Below are positions 33,305-48,300 of a stretch of 64,000 nucleotides of DNA, one piece after another (within the stretch, counting starts at the first letter, position 1; every line of letters starts with the position of its first letter). The notes below the pieces were generated by a model. The model was not told where the DNA came from. It ran no database searches and worked only from the letters and a program-made list of their open reading frames with translations. This DNA comes from Aptenodytes patagonicus (Eukaryota > Chordata > Aves > Sphenisciformes > Spheniscidae), in contig NC_134951.1 in assembly GCF_965638725.1 (NCBI RefSeq), positions 102,137,811-102,201,810 of the forward strand, read 5' to 3'. A program made the translations under genes and the position numbers.

Positions 33305-36300
33305 GTAGGGCCAGGAAGGTGGCATGGCGAGCCCCTGCCCGCCAGCAGCTGCTCCGACCCCAGGGGCTGAGGGGAGAGAGGCTGGGACCCGTGGGCTGTG
33401 AGTTCGGCTTCAGCCCAGTAAAGAAGGAGGGACGTTGCCAGGCTGCCTGCCTCATGGCACTGGGCCGCCTGCCACAGGGGTAGAGTACACGGCTTGAGGG
33501 AGACAGAACCAGTCTGTCCTCCGGAGGGTTCACCGGTGGTTCTTCACATGTCTCTGAAGGAGATGCTTTAGAGGAGACTTCCAAAGATTGTGACTTTTCC
33601 CACTGCCTTTCTTACTGCTGCCAGAAGGATAACGTGAGGCCCTAAGAAAACAGTCAGGTGGATTAATGGCTGGCAAACATTGTCAACAAATAAAGCCTCA
33701 GTTCAAGTTTCCCCTTTTGGTTGTAGTCCAAAAGCCTCCTAGCAGTCATTCTGAAAAATCTGTTCAGACTTCATTTTATCTTCCAGATAATGCTGAAGTT
33801 AAAATGTTAAAGCCTGGGGGGGAGGGGGGAAATTTTTTTTCCCCCAACATTTTAAAATCCTTGCAGGCTCCCATCCCACATGCAAGTAGCTATAAACCAT
33901 TTGCTTGTTTATGCAAAACTTTTAAATCTTCTCTATTTTGTCTTTTTTGATGTTTGTTTTCCAAGAGAACGTGTTGGCCCGTGGTGGAATGTTTCTTTCT
34001 ATCATAAAAAATGGACCCGGCAAATACTTAAGGATGTTTCATTTCACATAGAGAGTGGCCAGATTATGGGGATTTTAGGAAATTCTGGTAAGCTGTTCCA
34101 GTACTTTAAAAGAGTAAGATCGAACTTCATACTGGTGACTTCCACAGTGGTATGAATGTGACTGAGGTCTGTGTTTTAAATAATGAAACTGCAGCTGGTT
34201 TTAACCCCTGCTTTGTAAAAATGTGGTGCTTGGTTTTCAGAGTTCAATCTTCTGTCATCTAACTAACAATTATAACTTCAATAAAAGATAAGGTTACTTC
34301 TAAACCCAAATGTTTCACTATGAAGTGTGAATTTGTATGAATTAAATGCTAATTTACACACATTCTAGGTTTCCCATTTACTTCCCCTTAACTAGCTGCA
34401 TTTTCAGGACCTATTATTTTAATGTTATTGAGAGAAAAAAAAAACTTTATTCTTTTCATACGTCTCTATCCAAGCGAGGCTACCGCTCTTGAAATCAAAA
34501 AATTAATCTCATCACATGATTAATTTCTTTTGTTTGAAAGGATCTGGGAAAACAACACTTCTGGATGCAATATCAGGAAGACTGGGACATAAAGACAACT
34601 TCTTTGGTGAAGTGTGTGTGAACGGGCGTCAGCTGAAGAAGGAACAGTTTAGAGATTGCATCTCTTATGTGCCACAGGTTACCATCTACATTTATTTTTG
34701 TGCACTGTGCTTCCTCTCATGTAAAGAAAGTAAAGTTGCTAGTGTAAATGGAGTAATGTAATCTGACAGAGATCTTACTAGTGAATTTGGTACAACGAGG
34801 TTAATAAATTGTATGAATGAATGAAAGTTGTGCGAGCAGGGGCAAGACCTTAATTACTACAGGACTAACTGCTTCTTCCTCTTCACCTTTTTTTCCCAGA
34901 GTGACACTTTGTTAAGCTTCCTCACCATACAAGAGTCTCTGACCTACACTGCTTTACTAACTCTTCAGAAATGCTCCAACAACTTCATCAAAAAGAAGGT
35001 CTGTACTTTACCGTCTTCCACCAGAAAGGCAGACATGATGTCATGTAAAGCTTTCACCAGCAGCATTTTCCATCCATGGCTGTGTTTTACGTTTATAAGG
35101 TTTTGTAATCCTCATTCTGCAAATGGGGAGAAATCCTCCTGCTGAGGAGTAGGACACAAACTCTCTGGTGCTCCCCATCTCTGCAAGGGGCTTGAGCTGA
35201 CCCAGGGAATCACCATTATGCTGGGACAAAACTCTCCCGCCCAAAGCTGTAGCAGTTACTGCTGCAGGAGATACTGCTATTGGTATCGAGGTCAGTTCCC
35301 CTTCTCCAGCTGGGAAACACAGTTCTCTGGGGTGTTTAGGGCTATGTGTGCTGGCAAGTCTCATGGACAGCAGAGGTGACTTCGACACTACTCTGGCTCC
35401 TGTAGGACGTCTCTCACTAACCAGAACAGCTCCGAAAAGCACTGGTCTAATAAGCCCCCTACAAGCTACTTTATTGATAAAATAGGTGTGTTTCAGATCT
35501 ATTAAAGGACTCTTCTTGGCCTCTGTTGAGAGTAAAGATTGGATATTCCTGACCAAAGGCCCTTGCTCTCTGTCTTCTCTCTTCACCTATCTTCCACTCA
35601 GTATTTTATACATCCCCAGAACAGATGTGCCTTTCTGCTCCCTTATTTTGGAAGCCAGAGCAGCATGTTATGCTTCAGACCTTAACTTCTAGTCCCACCT
35701 CTGAACTCATCTCTTCATGACAACTGAAGCTAAAATTCTACTCATTTCAGAATAAATGAAAATAAAATTTAAAAAATAATAATTGAAATAATACATTAAA
35801 AATAATCAAATAGAAACGAGGCCAGATACCTTCCAACTAGAATGGATGCAAGCAGCGTATTGGGAAAACCATAGCTTAAGATTATGTCTCTTTTTTTCTT
35901 TCATTTTTTCGTTTTGCACACAGGTATCTGAGTTGGACTGTGTTTAGTCTTTCTAAATTGTAATTATTTTTCAGGTAGATGCAGTTATGGCTGAGCTGAG
36001 TCTCGGCTACGTTGCTGACAAAATAATTGGAAGCCGTATTTTTGTAGGAATTTCTGGGGGTGAGAGGCGTCGTGTTTCAATTGCAGCCCAGCTATTACAA
36101 GATCCCAGTAAGTACCGCTGCACGGATTTTCAAAATTGAACAAAGCAGTGTCACTTCGCGCTCCCACCATGGACCTCCATAAACCACTTTAAAATACAAA
36201 AGCATTTATATTCTGTAATTCAGCAAAAGCTAGTCTAGTAATGACAGAAAAGGATGAGCAGTAACTCAGGTCTGCCATTAATCTATTAGTTGATCTCGGA

Positions 36301-39300
36301 AAGTAGACGATTTTAAAATCTTAGGGACTGAACATAGGTTTAGCCTTGCTTTTATCTATTTTAAGTCTTTCCGGGCTCACCCTTCCCGTGTATGAAATGT
36401 TGGTTGTGGCACATTAATTTATAGTTTTTTGAGCGCATTAGAGCCATGCATCTGCAAGCTTTGAGCCTTGTAGTGGAGTAGCTGCCATTGAGCCGTGTGT
36501 GTGTGAGCACCAGAGCCAAAAAGGTACTCGGCACATGAGATTTGCTCATTTGGAAAAGACATAAACAGAACAGAGTAAACGCTCAGAAGTATAATAGCCC
36601 TCATGTTGCATTGCCCTTGATAAGAAACGAGATATTGATGAATACCACACTTCTATATGTGGTTGTAGATTTACTGTAAAGAAAAAAAAAAAAAAGAATG
36701 AAAATCAAAGCAGGGTAACTAGAAGGACTAGCCATGGGAAACAGCACTGTAAATTTTGTCTGTGTTGAGATAGTTTCTTAAAGGTGCCAGAATCTTATGG
36801 CGTGAATGTATAGCACGCATTTATTGGATTCTGGAGTCCTCGTAGCGGTGCAGATGTGCTAGGAGTGCATACCAGGCAGGAAGGAGCATTTACATAGCAA
36901 AGTGAGGTATTTCACAGGTACTGTGTGCTACTGGTGGCTCCTGGAGAGTTCACTGGGTGTAGTTATTGCTCAGTAGGTTCACTAAACTCTATAGTAAACA
37001 CAAAGTAATTCTGTGTAGATAAACCTACAGAGAAAGCTCTCCTCCCCCCTTATCCTGATCAAGGTTGAACTTCCCTCTTCTGTGCTATGTCTCATCTCTG
37101 TAAAAATAATGGATTTGAGTGTAACTTTTACCCTTCCATGTGCAATGAAATCATGAAGAAAATGCAGTAAAAAAACCCTACCGCTCTCATCTATGGAATT
37201 ATATATGCTGTATTTTAACAACTCTTAATTTGTTCATAACAAATTCTGTGTGTATATAAAGATTTAATTCAGATTATGACTTCTAGCTAATTATGTCAGT
37301 TATATTTACATTTGTATACGTGATGAAATTTATCATTATTGTTCTTAGAAGCAGATGTATACATCAAATCTATTTTGGTAATTTTCAGATTTCACCTGAA
37401 CTTAGAAAAAAATGCGTATGCTCTGATCCTGCAGTAGTTTTTTATGTCCTTAGTCCTAGTCACTGAAACTGAACCACTGAAGCTAACTAAGACTGAAAGA
37501 TCCCATCATGGCAATAGCTATGCATACTCGGCTTTACACGTGGAACTTCACATGTAAAGTAATTTCTATGCTATTTGCCAAATTATCTTCAAAGGCAGAA
37601 GCTGTAACATTTGCTCCCCGTTTACCTGAGTTTTAGTGATGTTCCTTGTCATTTCACAGAGGTCATGCTACTTGATGAACCAACGACAGGGCTGGACTGC
37701 CTGACGGCAAACCAGATTGTCTCGCTGCTCTCAGAGCTTGCACACAGAGGCAGGATTGTGATCATGACAATTCATCAGCCTCGCTCAGAACTCTTCAGGG
37801 TAAATGATATCTACTTACTATTTGCTTTTTTTACACCAGGCTTCTTAGTACCTAGGTTCTTTTCAGGATAAAAGTACAAGATCCAGTATAGTTGCCTTCA
37901 AAGGCTCTCTTCCTTTCCCCCTGCGTAAATACAGGCTTGTCTTGAACTTCACAGCTCTGGCCTTCTGCCAGTCACAGGGCACTTTGGATCACATGCTGCC
38001 CTGTGAAAACAGCATGCACACTGACTGCGTGCCTAACCTTTGTGTTATGCAGCTACCCAAATCAAAAACACTGGAAGAAGCCATGTAAATCCCCCATGTG
38101 TGCAGGCACTGTAAAAACTAGCGCTTTATTTATCTTTACATATTCATATTTCAGTAACACTTGCAACTTGAGACAGATAAAGCCGTGATTTGGAATGGAA
38201 AGGGAAGAAAAAAAAAATCTTTTTTCCTTTTTGCGTCAAGTGATGTGGGTACACCTTGGTCATGCGGTGGGGCAGGCCTGCCTTGCAGGGCTTGTGCTGG
38301 GGAGAGCATTTCTCCCTTCCCATTACTCTTTCGCACTTTGCTCTTCTCTCACATCCACCACCCACCACGTGAATGCACGGCACCTCTTCCCTGGCTGACG
38401 GAATTGAGTGTAAGTGGTCGTGAAGCTGGAGGGGAGTGACGGTGGTTTTCTGGACTGAAAGCAGTCCTGGTGCCTTGGGAATATGGGTTGATCATAGCTG
38501 GTGGGAACCCTGCCCTGGCAAATGTTTACCCGAAGAGCAGTGCTGTTAAAAGTCCTTAAGCACTTCAGGATAATCTTCCCAACAATTTGGGGATTTTACA
38601 GACTGGGGCTATTAAGCGCCAAAGGAGGTCTGTCAGTAAGTGAAGGTGCATTAGAAGTGAAGTCAGAAGTCCACAGCTCCCATTTCTGTTTGTGGATTAC
38701 CTCTGTATGCTGCTGTTGCTGACAGTTTTGAGAAGCACTAGTTTTAAGAGCTTACAAATGTGTCATCTTGCATAACCACCGAGAGGAGCGATAGAAAGGA
38801 CAAACTTCCTTTGACAGAAATATTCTAAGGAAGTTTGAATGCGTCAAAACAGTTTTTCCTGTCAAAGCATTTTTATTACCAAGACAGTAGGTGTACTCAA
38901 GAACTACTGTACTGCTTCTCGGTATTTATTGCTGATATATTAATTTGCTCCCCGCAGTTATTTGACAAAATAGCCATCATGAGCTTTGGAGAAATGGTTT
39001 TCTGTGGGAACCCTGTGGAAATGATTACATTTTTTAGCAACTGCGGCTATTCTTGTCCTGAGCAATCAAATCCTTTTGACTTCTATGGTAAGTTTGTCTA
39101 AGTTGTTTTGGTAAAAATATGGGTTTCCTTTAGACAAACAGGTTTTCCTCCCCAAATTAAAGTTCTTCCAGAGATAGAAATGTGTTTGAATTCTTTCTAA
39201 ACTTTGTAATTGTGCTCAGCTCGGAGATGAAAGAGCTGCGCCCATGTAACCTTCACTGACTCCATAAAGCAGAAGTTGTTTGCAGAAGGACTGAAACACA

Positions 39301-42300
39301 GCAGAAAGGAGTAAATTACCAATAAAAAAGGAGTCTCAGCTTCATGAAACTTGTGGATTCCTGGTGGCATCTCCCTGTGGCTGTCCACTGGACATTGGAA
39401 AATCAATTTGATCCCAAAACTGTGGAAAGTCTTTTGCTCTTATGGACTTTTGTGATGCCAAGCAACTGAAGACAGTTGTTGCCTGAAGGGAGGGATGTGG
39501 AATAAATACAGGATGACTGAGGCATCCATTTCCAGAGATTCACAATTGAGGCCTCAGAAAGTTTAGGGAGTTGCTAATACCAGGGTGAGCTGGTGGAGCA
39601 GAACATATGGATGCTTCAGGAGATGATGGTGGCAAGCTGTTGGCAAAAGCTGAAGAGTACTGTTTTCCCAATTCAGGATGAAAGAAAGTGTCAGCATGAG
39701 ATTTTGGAAATGAAGCTTGGTTTTGCTGCAGGGCATCTGTGTACCCGATTCAAGCAGATATAAGTTTGAAGAACATGTGTATGTGTTTGTGTGTGTATAG
39801 ATGTACATACATACCTGTGTGTGTATATCTATCTATCTACCTTTTTTTAATCTAGTATGTAGGTTGATTTCTGACGATACTAGCTGTGTGTTAACCAGGG
39901 AATTTGACCAATCCAAAAAGCTGTATTCAGAAACGTGGCACATTCAGAGGAGGCAGTGTTCTTCTATTGTCTAGATGGCATCCTAAACTCAGAGAGAAGA
40001 GAGGATGGTTGTTGACATGAAGCTGGAATGGGATGAAGCTGAAAATACTGGTGTGACAGTGAGGATAATTTTGCCTTCGTGAATTTGAATAGTCTTGAAA
40101 AGCATAGATGATTTGAGATTTAGACCCAGTTTTTAAAAAGCTTGGTAAAGAGAGTACTGCATTCTTCAAATGTCAACCTTTGAATGTGACAAGAAAAGGA
40201 AAAAATACAGTTTAGAGCAAAGAATCATCAGAATATTTAGTCTTTGGAAAATTGGTAGTTTATATTTTTTTGTGTGATTTAATGATGCGAATGAAAGGAT
40301 GGATTCTGATCTCATTTACACCAAGAGCAGAGGAAAATAGATCCTATGCATTGAGTGCATAGATTATATGGATGCACTCAATGCATGGATTATAGTATTG
40401 GATTATAGAGTTGGATTATAGAATTGAAATGTCACATGTTGTGTTTATGTAAAAAGTACAAATGCGTGGTAGGCATTAGCTATTTGGTGTAGTGACTAGT
40501 CAGTGGTGTTATTTTTTAAAACACACCTGCTTGCCATTTATTTTGTGTGTGACTTCCAGCAAGTCACACTGGCCAAGTTTTAAAAAGCATGTCTGCATTT
40601 TTTATGTTCCTATTTACAAAAGTGATGACTTCATTTTGGTAATGTTTACCATTAAAGACAATTCTGCTGAATTCCAGCTTTCAGAACACCAGGAAAGTAT
40701 TCACAAGCTTAATTCAGGATTAGAGGACAAAACAAGAATCCTGGACAAGGGCTCCTTTTCTCTTCTTCCATTTGTATTTTGAAGTTGAGCATGGTACTGG
40801 AAAACTGAAATCTAAGGATGACAGAAACCTGAAGAATAAATAACTGCTAAAGACATCTTAGCCGATGTAGAAGAGTAATACAAAAATCTGTAAGAACAGC
40901 TATTCCTGAGAACAACAATCTAGTTTTTGAAACTGAAGATACTTCATTGTTATTAGGGAAAAGGGAAATTCCTAATGCATTTTAGCTGCATTATTAGCAG
41001 CACTATTGCTGAATCTGTATGACTTGTACAAGTAACACACACAAAGTTCCCATCTGCCAGTAAAAGAATTGCTGGTGTCAGGAATAGGTATAGGTGGACT
41101 TACTAGAAAGGAACATTAACTCTGTGGAGTATTTACCTTTCGTAAGTTCCACGTCAGTAAGTAATACTTTCTTCAGCTTGGGCTGAGCCTGCTAGGGGAA
41201 TTTGGCCTGCTGAACATCCTCTGACTTCCCATTAAAACAGAAGTATGTCTGAGAAGGATGTGCCTGAAACCCAGTCCAACAATGCAGTAACAGCTCAAGT
41301 AGAGAAGAGCAATGTCTCTGCAGCATGTGCTCAGACTAACTGGAAAACAAAGCTCCATGGTTATGGAGGAGCAGGCAGAGGACAAGGGGGAATCAGGGAG
41401 CCATGTCTGACCATTTGCCTGAAAACCTGAGAAATACATGACCAGAAAGTCATCTCTTCATCCTCATCAGTGTTCATCCTCAGCTGGTGCTCTGTCTTGC
41501 TCTTGGCAGCAGTAGCGTTTCACTGGTGGCACAGCTCTGTGCCGTGCAAGGAGAACGCTAAAGGTCTGACCAACACACCGCTCAGTCCCTGCATTTCCAG
41601 ATAAAGAACTCGAACTTCAGGGTCCTACAGAAGCCACAAAACACAGAGATTTACTGTGGCTGCACAGCTATTCATTCATGCCGTTTCTAAAGGAAGGGAG
41701 GAGTAAAAGAAACCTTGAATACTTTCAATGGACCTTTTCTTCTTTGCAGATTTTAGGATAGAGACAAGGAAAGGTTAGTTGCAAGGGGGGAAGAGGTATG
41801 AAGGGAAAGTGATGTGTATATATAGTAAACACTTTGTAAATTTACAGTGGATCTGACATCCGTGGACACTCGAAGCAAGGAACGTGAACTCGAAACCTAC
41901 AGTAGGGTTCAGGTAATTGTATCAGCCTACAAAAACTCAGAGATCTTTAGCAAAGTACTGGCAGCCATTGAAAGAACAAAGTGTATGAAAGAGCTGCCAC
42001 CAATACCATTCAAAAACAAAGACTCACCCAGTGCCTTTTACAAACTATGGATTCTTTTACGGTAAGACTTTTTTATTTCGCCCCCATTTTTAAGAAAGAT
42101 ATGTTTTCTTATCCACCAATCTTTTGGGTCACTGTCCCCCCCCATATATAAATGCACTTTCTTGTTTATTTTGTCTACCACTGTACTTGTCTCTGTCTTT
42201 TTTAATATATTACATTTTTGTGGCCACATTGTGTGTAAGATTTGTTCAAAGCTAAATACCCTACCAACATGTGGTCAGTCATAGCTAATAAGTATATTGT

Positions 42301-45300
42301 TACTGTTTTGTTTCATTACCAGGAGGACAACAAGAAACTTCTCCAGAGATAAGATGGGCATCATCATGCGACTCCTCCAGAATCTGCTATTTGGCTTGTT
42401 CATAGCATTTTTCCTTCTTAGACTAAGGAATGACCTGGTAAAAGGAGCTGTGCAGGACCGTGTGGGGCTTGTCTACCAGTGCGTGAGTGCCCCCCCCTAC
42501 ACAGGGATGCTCAATGCTGTTGCCCTTTGTGAGTTTCTGTCCTGTATCACGTGCAGCAGCAGGTATTGCTGCCACTATTTTGTAAATAGTGAAAAAGTCT
42601 TTTTTGAAGGCAGCCATTTAAAGGATCTTAACAGTTTTAGGTAATGTCAGAGCTGATACAGAAGCATGAAATTCAAAGGCGAAGCAACAGGGAGCTTCGC
42701 GCCGCAGAAAAAGATTAGCCCATCAGAGGCGCTCCAGGTTCACTGCACTTAATGAAGGGATATGCCCTGATCCCTGCCTTGCCCTTTTTGCAGCTGGCCT
42801 GTGTGTGGAGGGTTTATTCTGAACTGTGCAATAGCCCTTAACTTGCCTGCATGTAGCATTATAAAGGCAGGACAAAGTCTAGGTCTGTAGTTAACATCTG
42901 AAGTGAGATCAAAACCAAAGGCATGGAAAGGACAGAAGAACAAATCAGCTTTGACAGCAATTAAGGATAATTAAATTTAAGAGTATTCTGTGATGATTAC
43001 ATTTTTCGTGGAGGGTGTTTCTCCTACAGCTGCCATACTAAGACCAGCAGTAGTTTCTATTTACAGCCCTAAAAACTGTTTTGCTCATGTGGGGAACATA
43101 CACTGCTGTCATCACCTTGGGATGAGAGCACCCCAAGAAATTATCCAGTGTCGGCAGTTTTTTCACGTCTTTAATTTGTATCTGCAAAAAGAGAAGACTG
43201 TCCTGCATGCTGCCTAGTCAGGTCTCTTTCATTAAGCTTACCAACTTTTGCAATCTGCAGGGAGCATGTTTTGCATTTGTAGTGGGGGAAAAAGGGATCA
43301 GACTGGTTTAGACAGAATGTTTCTGATATATTCTCAAAGTTGTCTCTGTGTTTCAGGTCATTTTTGCTAGCAACAAGTCTTGGTCTCTTTATTCAAAGGT
43401 GATTTAATTTATTTCTTATATATTTAATCCAGTCCCACCTTTACGTGCTATCAGTGACCAAGAAAGTAAAGATGGCTTATATAAGAAGTGGCAAATGCTT
43501 TTAGCTTATATAGTACATTTCCTGCCCTTCAGTGTCATCAGCGTGGCAATTTTCAGCACCTTTATATACTGGTAAGCACTTATACCATCTATTGGATTAT
43601 TATTTTCTTCTCGTTATCAGTTTCAATTCCCGTGTCAGCAACGGGCCTCCTGGCATGTCTTCCTGCTATTGTCTCTCAGAATGATTACAGAGAAAGCTTA
43701 AGGGAAGATGACACAATTTTAACCCTTCTTTTTCAGGCAGTGTTAAAACACTTACTGAGTAAGTAAGTTACCAGTTCTGTAGGTAACTTGAGAAGTTTTA
43801 ATGGGCCCGGGGCATTTATTATTCTTGTGTCATACCAAAAGCAGGAAGTGTCATTTTACATTACATTTAGAAAGATAGGAAATAAGAGGGGAAAAAAGTG
43901 AGGAAGACAACAGTAGGTACGTGACAGTAACAAAGCTTCATATTTCCTGGGACATTTGGGGTTTAGCTACAGCATATGGAAGTGATGAGATTTGGATCCC
44001 TTTCTTCCACTCTCCAGAGAAAGGCACTAAAGCAGATTTCTGATAGTGGGAGAAAGGGTTTGATTGTAAAGCTTGCTTTTTTTCCCCCAGTACATTCATT
44101 TCCTCACATCATTGTGAAGTAGTACCTCAGAATGCGATGATGAAATATTTCATCTGTTCATTGCTTTATCTATCACGTAGGTCTGCTCTTCTTCATTTCT
44201 GTTCCATTGATTTCCCACCTTCCACTTGCTTATTCTGAACTTAATACAGTCCATAGCTGCTGGCATAAGCTAATAGCAAAGTAATAAGGACCAATTTCTG
44301 TCCTTCAAGATTTTCCTGGGATTTTTGTTTTCCTAATTATGAAGGGAGTGGTGTGTAGCACACTAAAGTTTTGTTCAAGCAAGGCCATCTTTCTCTTTGT
44401 CCTCTTAGCTACCTGGGCTTTTATTTCTGCAAGCTGTTGGTGCTGCCTGCTTCAGGCAGTGCTCCCCAAGAAGTCCTTCTTCACAGACAAACAGAAATTA
44501 CTCCTCCGCCCACTAAGCTTTTAGAGGATGCACTGTGCTCACCAGAGCCCTTCCACTTCTGCCTGCTAGTGAGCTGGTTGCCAAGAAGGCAGCCATTTGG
44601 AAGGCATCTTTTCGGGCTCAATGAGGGAAGGTTTGTGGAGCTCCTGAAGAACACGAGCCACTCTTTGTCACGCTCGCTCCTTGATGAACAGGAAATCCGT
44701 ATGGGCAGAGACTTTGCCCTTGTGCTTTGGTAGTTTTAAACACAATCAACAATAAAGAGTGTGGTTCCAGTTAATGGATAATATTTACAGAATTTACAGA
44801 TATTAGCCTCTGCATATCTTTGCTATCTTGTGGTTGTTTGGAAGCCATCAGTGATGTGTCAGAGTGATTTCATAGTGCCCTTAGACCTCTTAGGGCAAGT
44901 AGTTTCTCTGTGAAATTTTGAAGATTGTACCTGCGCAGGACTAACTTTTGGAGAGGCTTTGATAGCCTCTGGTATGTGTTCTGACAAGCCATTTCTCTCA
45001 GAGTTTGTGTTTGTAGGGTCAGACAGCTTGGGTCAGACAGTCCCAAACTCTTACCTGATCAGACACAAGGCAGCTCTGGCCAAGAACAAAATCAGCCGCT
45101 TTTGCAATCAAGTAAATGTACTGTTTATGCAGATTTTCCTGGCTAAAGATACCTCTGGGAAATGTTCTAAGAGTTTCTCTTATCTTACCATTCTATTGCT
45201 GTAATGTGCTCTCTTCTGAATTGTTTTTTTCCTTCTCTTTTAGGCTTTCTTCTCTTTCTATTCCTACCCCAGATTTACTAGTCTGTGTCTACATAGCTCT

Positions 45301-48300
45301 GTGTGAAGTATTAGAGCACTTCAGAGAAGGTGATACTTTTATGCTAGGACTTTGGAGAGCTGTTTCTTCTGCACCAATCTGTGATTAAAGATTGTTAAAT
45401 ACCTGCTAGCTCGTTGAATATTTAATACTTGAAGTCAATGTTCAGCCATCTATTTATAATAGAGATTATTTTGATATTACATGCAAAAAATGCTACAGGA
45501 AACCTGTAAGAAAATTAATACTTCTATTTTAAGACCATGTTCAAACATCATGGATTGAAAAAAAGACATAGAGCCTTGCATTGAGCAAGGAAAAAGAAAA
45601 TAAAATGTTGAGTAGCTGCTTGTTAGCTAAGTAAAGCACGCAGTCTGTCCCTAGCGTGAGGCAATCTTTGTATGAGGTATTTTGGAAAAAGAGTAATATG
45701 TCACCATGTAATAAAAAGTTTTGTCATCTGTCATATACACTATAAGGCTGAATTAAGTTTGCCAAGCAATTGCTGGCCTCTCTTAACTTTTTAATCTTTA
45801 GTACAGGCTGGGAGGGGGGGGAATGACACTTTTTTTCCTTGGGCGAGCTAGGGAAAAGCTGGGAAGCACATGCTGTATTAAAGAGTGCAGGAGTATGGAG
45901 GAAATAGCATTTGGATGAATTACATGGGTGGTGAATTCAATTAGCCTTCCATTTAATCGAGTATATCCATTTTTACATTTGCATGCACAGTATCAGAAGT
46001 GCACAATTCCATCTGTTAATTATCTGCATAAAGACGTTCTTTAAATATGTGACTTACATAAATGACTCCCACTGCAGAGACTCAAAAAGGAGGAGGATGT
46101 TAGATTAAGGGATTGTAAAAACCACGGTGGTTATCTTGAAACAACATGGATTTCTGCTACAATTACAGCTTTACATAACCCTCTTTAATCTAGATGGAGA
46201 AAAGCTAATATATCTGCACTTATGTCACAATGCCGAGTGGATGTCCTTTATGTTAAGGCTCCAAACAACATACTAAGGGTTAAGGCATAAACTGCTCGCT
46301 TAATGAGCTGTAATTGCAAAAAATAAATAAAAACAAAAATAAAAACTATGTTCCAAGTTTAGTACCCAAATGCTGTTTTATAAATGTTCTTTTGCTCATT
46401 TTTGTACAGGACTGCAGGGTTGTATCCTGATGCTTCCAGATTTGGAATTTTCTTTTCTGTTGTCTTAGCGTCCCATATAATTGGTGAACTACTAACACTT
46501 GTTATACTTGGCGTGGTTCAAAACACAAATATAGTCCAAAGCGGAGTGGTGCTACTTAATTCAGCAGGTGTGATAGTGGGAACGGGACTAGTAAGGTAGG
46601 AAAAAGTTTTATTTCATTATGGTGTTAATGTTAAAATAATCTACCTATAGAAGAGTTTCACGAACAGTCTGTATTGCTGAAGCACAATAATGCACAGGTA
46701 GCAATGGAAAGAAAGTGCAGCTGTTATCCTTCAGAGGTAGAACTGCCTGATCGTGTTAGGCCTTGTTCTAAACACACAAAAAAGACAGTATCTTTGATGA
46801 TATCTAAAGTTAACTTTTTTCACTTTTTGCAAAAAAAAGGAAGATAGAACTGAGCAACTAATATCTATCAGCTCGGCTGAATTCTTTTACTTATGCTGAT
46901 ATTATCACATGAAATGCCATCCTCATTAGAGGATTCTACCAAAAAAACCCCCAAAACTTACAACTTTTAGTAACTGCTGGAACTTATCAGGTATTAAACA
47001 CTAGGAATGATGTTTTTTAAAAAAGGTGTTCTCAACTATCTTATTAGTGTTATTCTCCAGTTTAGTCACTAAACTTTTCAGCCACTTTTTCTATCTGTGC
47101 AGACTTACCTACATAAAAATAATAAAGTAGTTTAGTAAATATGCAGGAAAATTCTGATCCACTTGCTCTGTTTACTGTGCAAATAAATATTTTTGCATTG
47201 TAACTGCATGAACTTTGAACAGTTTTCCCCTTATATTTGTCAATACTGAAATTACTGTTTGTTGAGAAACATATAATAGATTGTCAAAAAAAGTTTTCTT
47301 GAGATGTTGAGAAAATATTCTGTGCTCACCTGAGATCTTTCCAATGAAAATGAAGTAAGCCTAACAAAAGATGACGTCAAGTTGTCCTCAAGAAAAGCAT
47401 ATGAGTCTTCACAAAGCTGATGATGCTTTGTCTCTTCAAAGTAGATCTCAGCTAATACTTGCTTATCAAATAAAACTAAGTTCATATCTAATTCATTTGG
47501 TCCCTGCCTAATTTCAGGAACATGTATGTTTATAGTGACAAGACAGTTATTCCCGCTACCATAGTCTAATGCCTTAATGATAACTTTAAAGAACTATTAG
47601 AGTGGTTTCTAACCTTATTTTACAGTAGAGACATTGCTAATTAATGTGGTGAATCTCTTTGATGATTAAACTTCATAAGCAACGAAGGATATTAAAATTA
47701 GCATTGAGACTTGGGTTGCGGTTTTATTTCTGTTCATTTGTTTGTTTAATCATAAATTCTTGCACTATTTTAGGTGCAGAAATTGCCCAGTCTTGTTGAA
47801 TAATGTTATTTCAAAATTTTCATACTCTTTCCCTTCTCTTTATTCTTTGCTTCATTTTTGTATTGTTACTACTGTTTCGACGAATTGATATTCAGTCTTT
47901 TTTGGTTTTGAAGATGGAGCGAGGGGCTGGTGGTTTCTTATTTTGGAAGCAACACATTTTTGCAACTAAGGTTTATATTGGGTCTTGTCATTTTCAGTTT
48001 ATTGCTGCAATGTGAATGTCAAAAAACTTCATAGAATTATTTGTGACTGTCCATAAACAAGCCAGGGCTGAACATTATGACACTGTACCAAAGTCAGAGA
48101 CAGCCTTCACGGTTGTCTCCTCATTTAGCACTAAAATGGACTTTATGTTTGAAAACCCTACATGTACAGCCAAGAACTGTTTCTGTAACAGGCTAGGGCC
48201 AAAGATGAGAGCTTGTTTTAATTTGGGGTAGAATTGGCTCTTGGAGTGTAGCAAAAGCCAATTTAACTTCTCTATTTCTTTAAGGACCATTGAAGAAATG

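Larger units (their letters stand above)
39088..41847 (+). other. ABCG5 intron 7 (2.8 kb)
   Basis: It holds TG/TATC microsatellite sequence at about 39,774-39,842, a perfect 15-bp inverted repeat at 40346-40386 and GGATTATAG repeats directly after it. No exon-like frame was found. Confidence 0.65.

Noticed and set aside
32309-33584. Overlapping ORFs of 100-152 codons around the shared promoter
   Set aside because: GC-rich sequence lacks stop codons by composition; frames overlap the true first exons of ABCG8 and ABCG5 and resemble no protein.
35041-35586. 181-codon antisense ORF in ABCG5 intron 4
   Set aside because: No domain, low-information composition, lies wholly within an intron opposite to transcription; probably chance.
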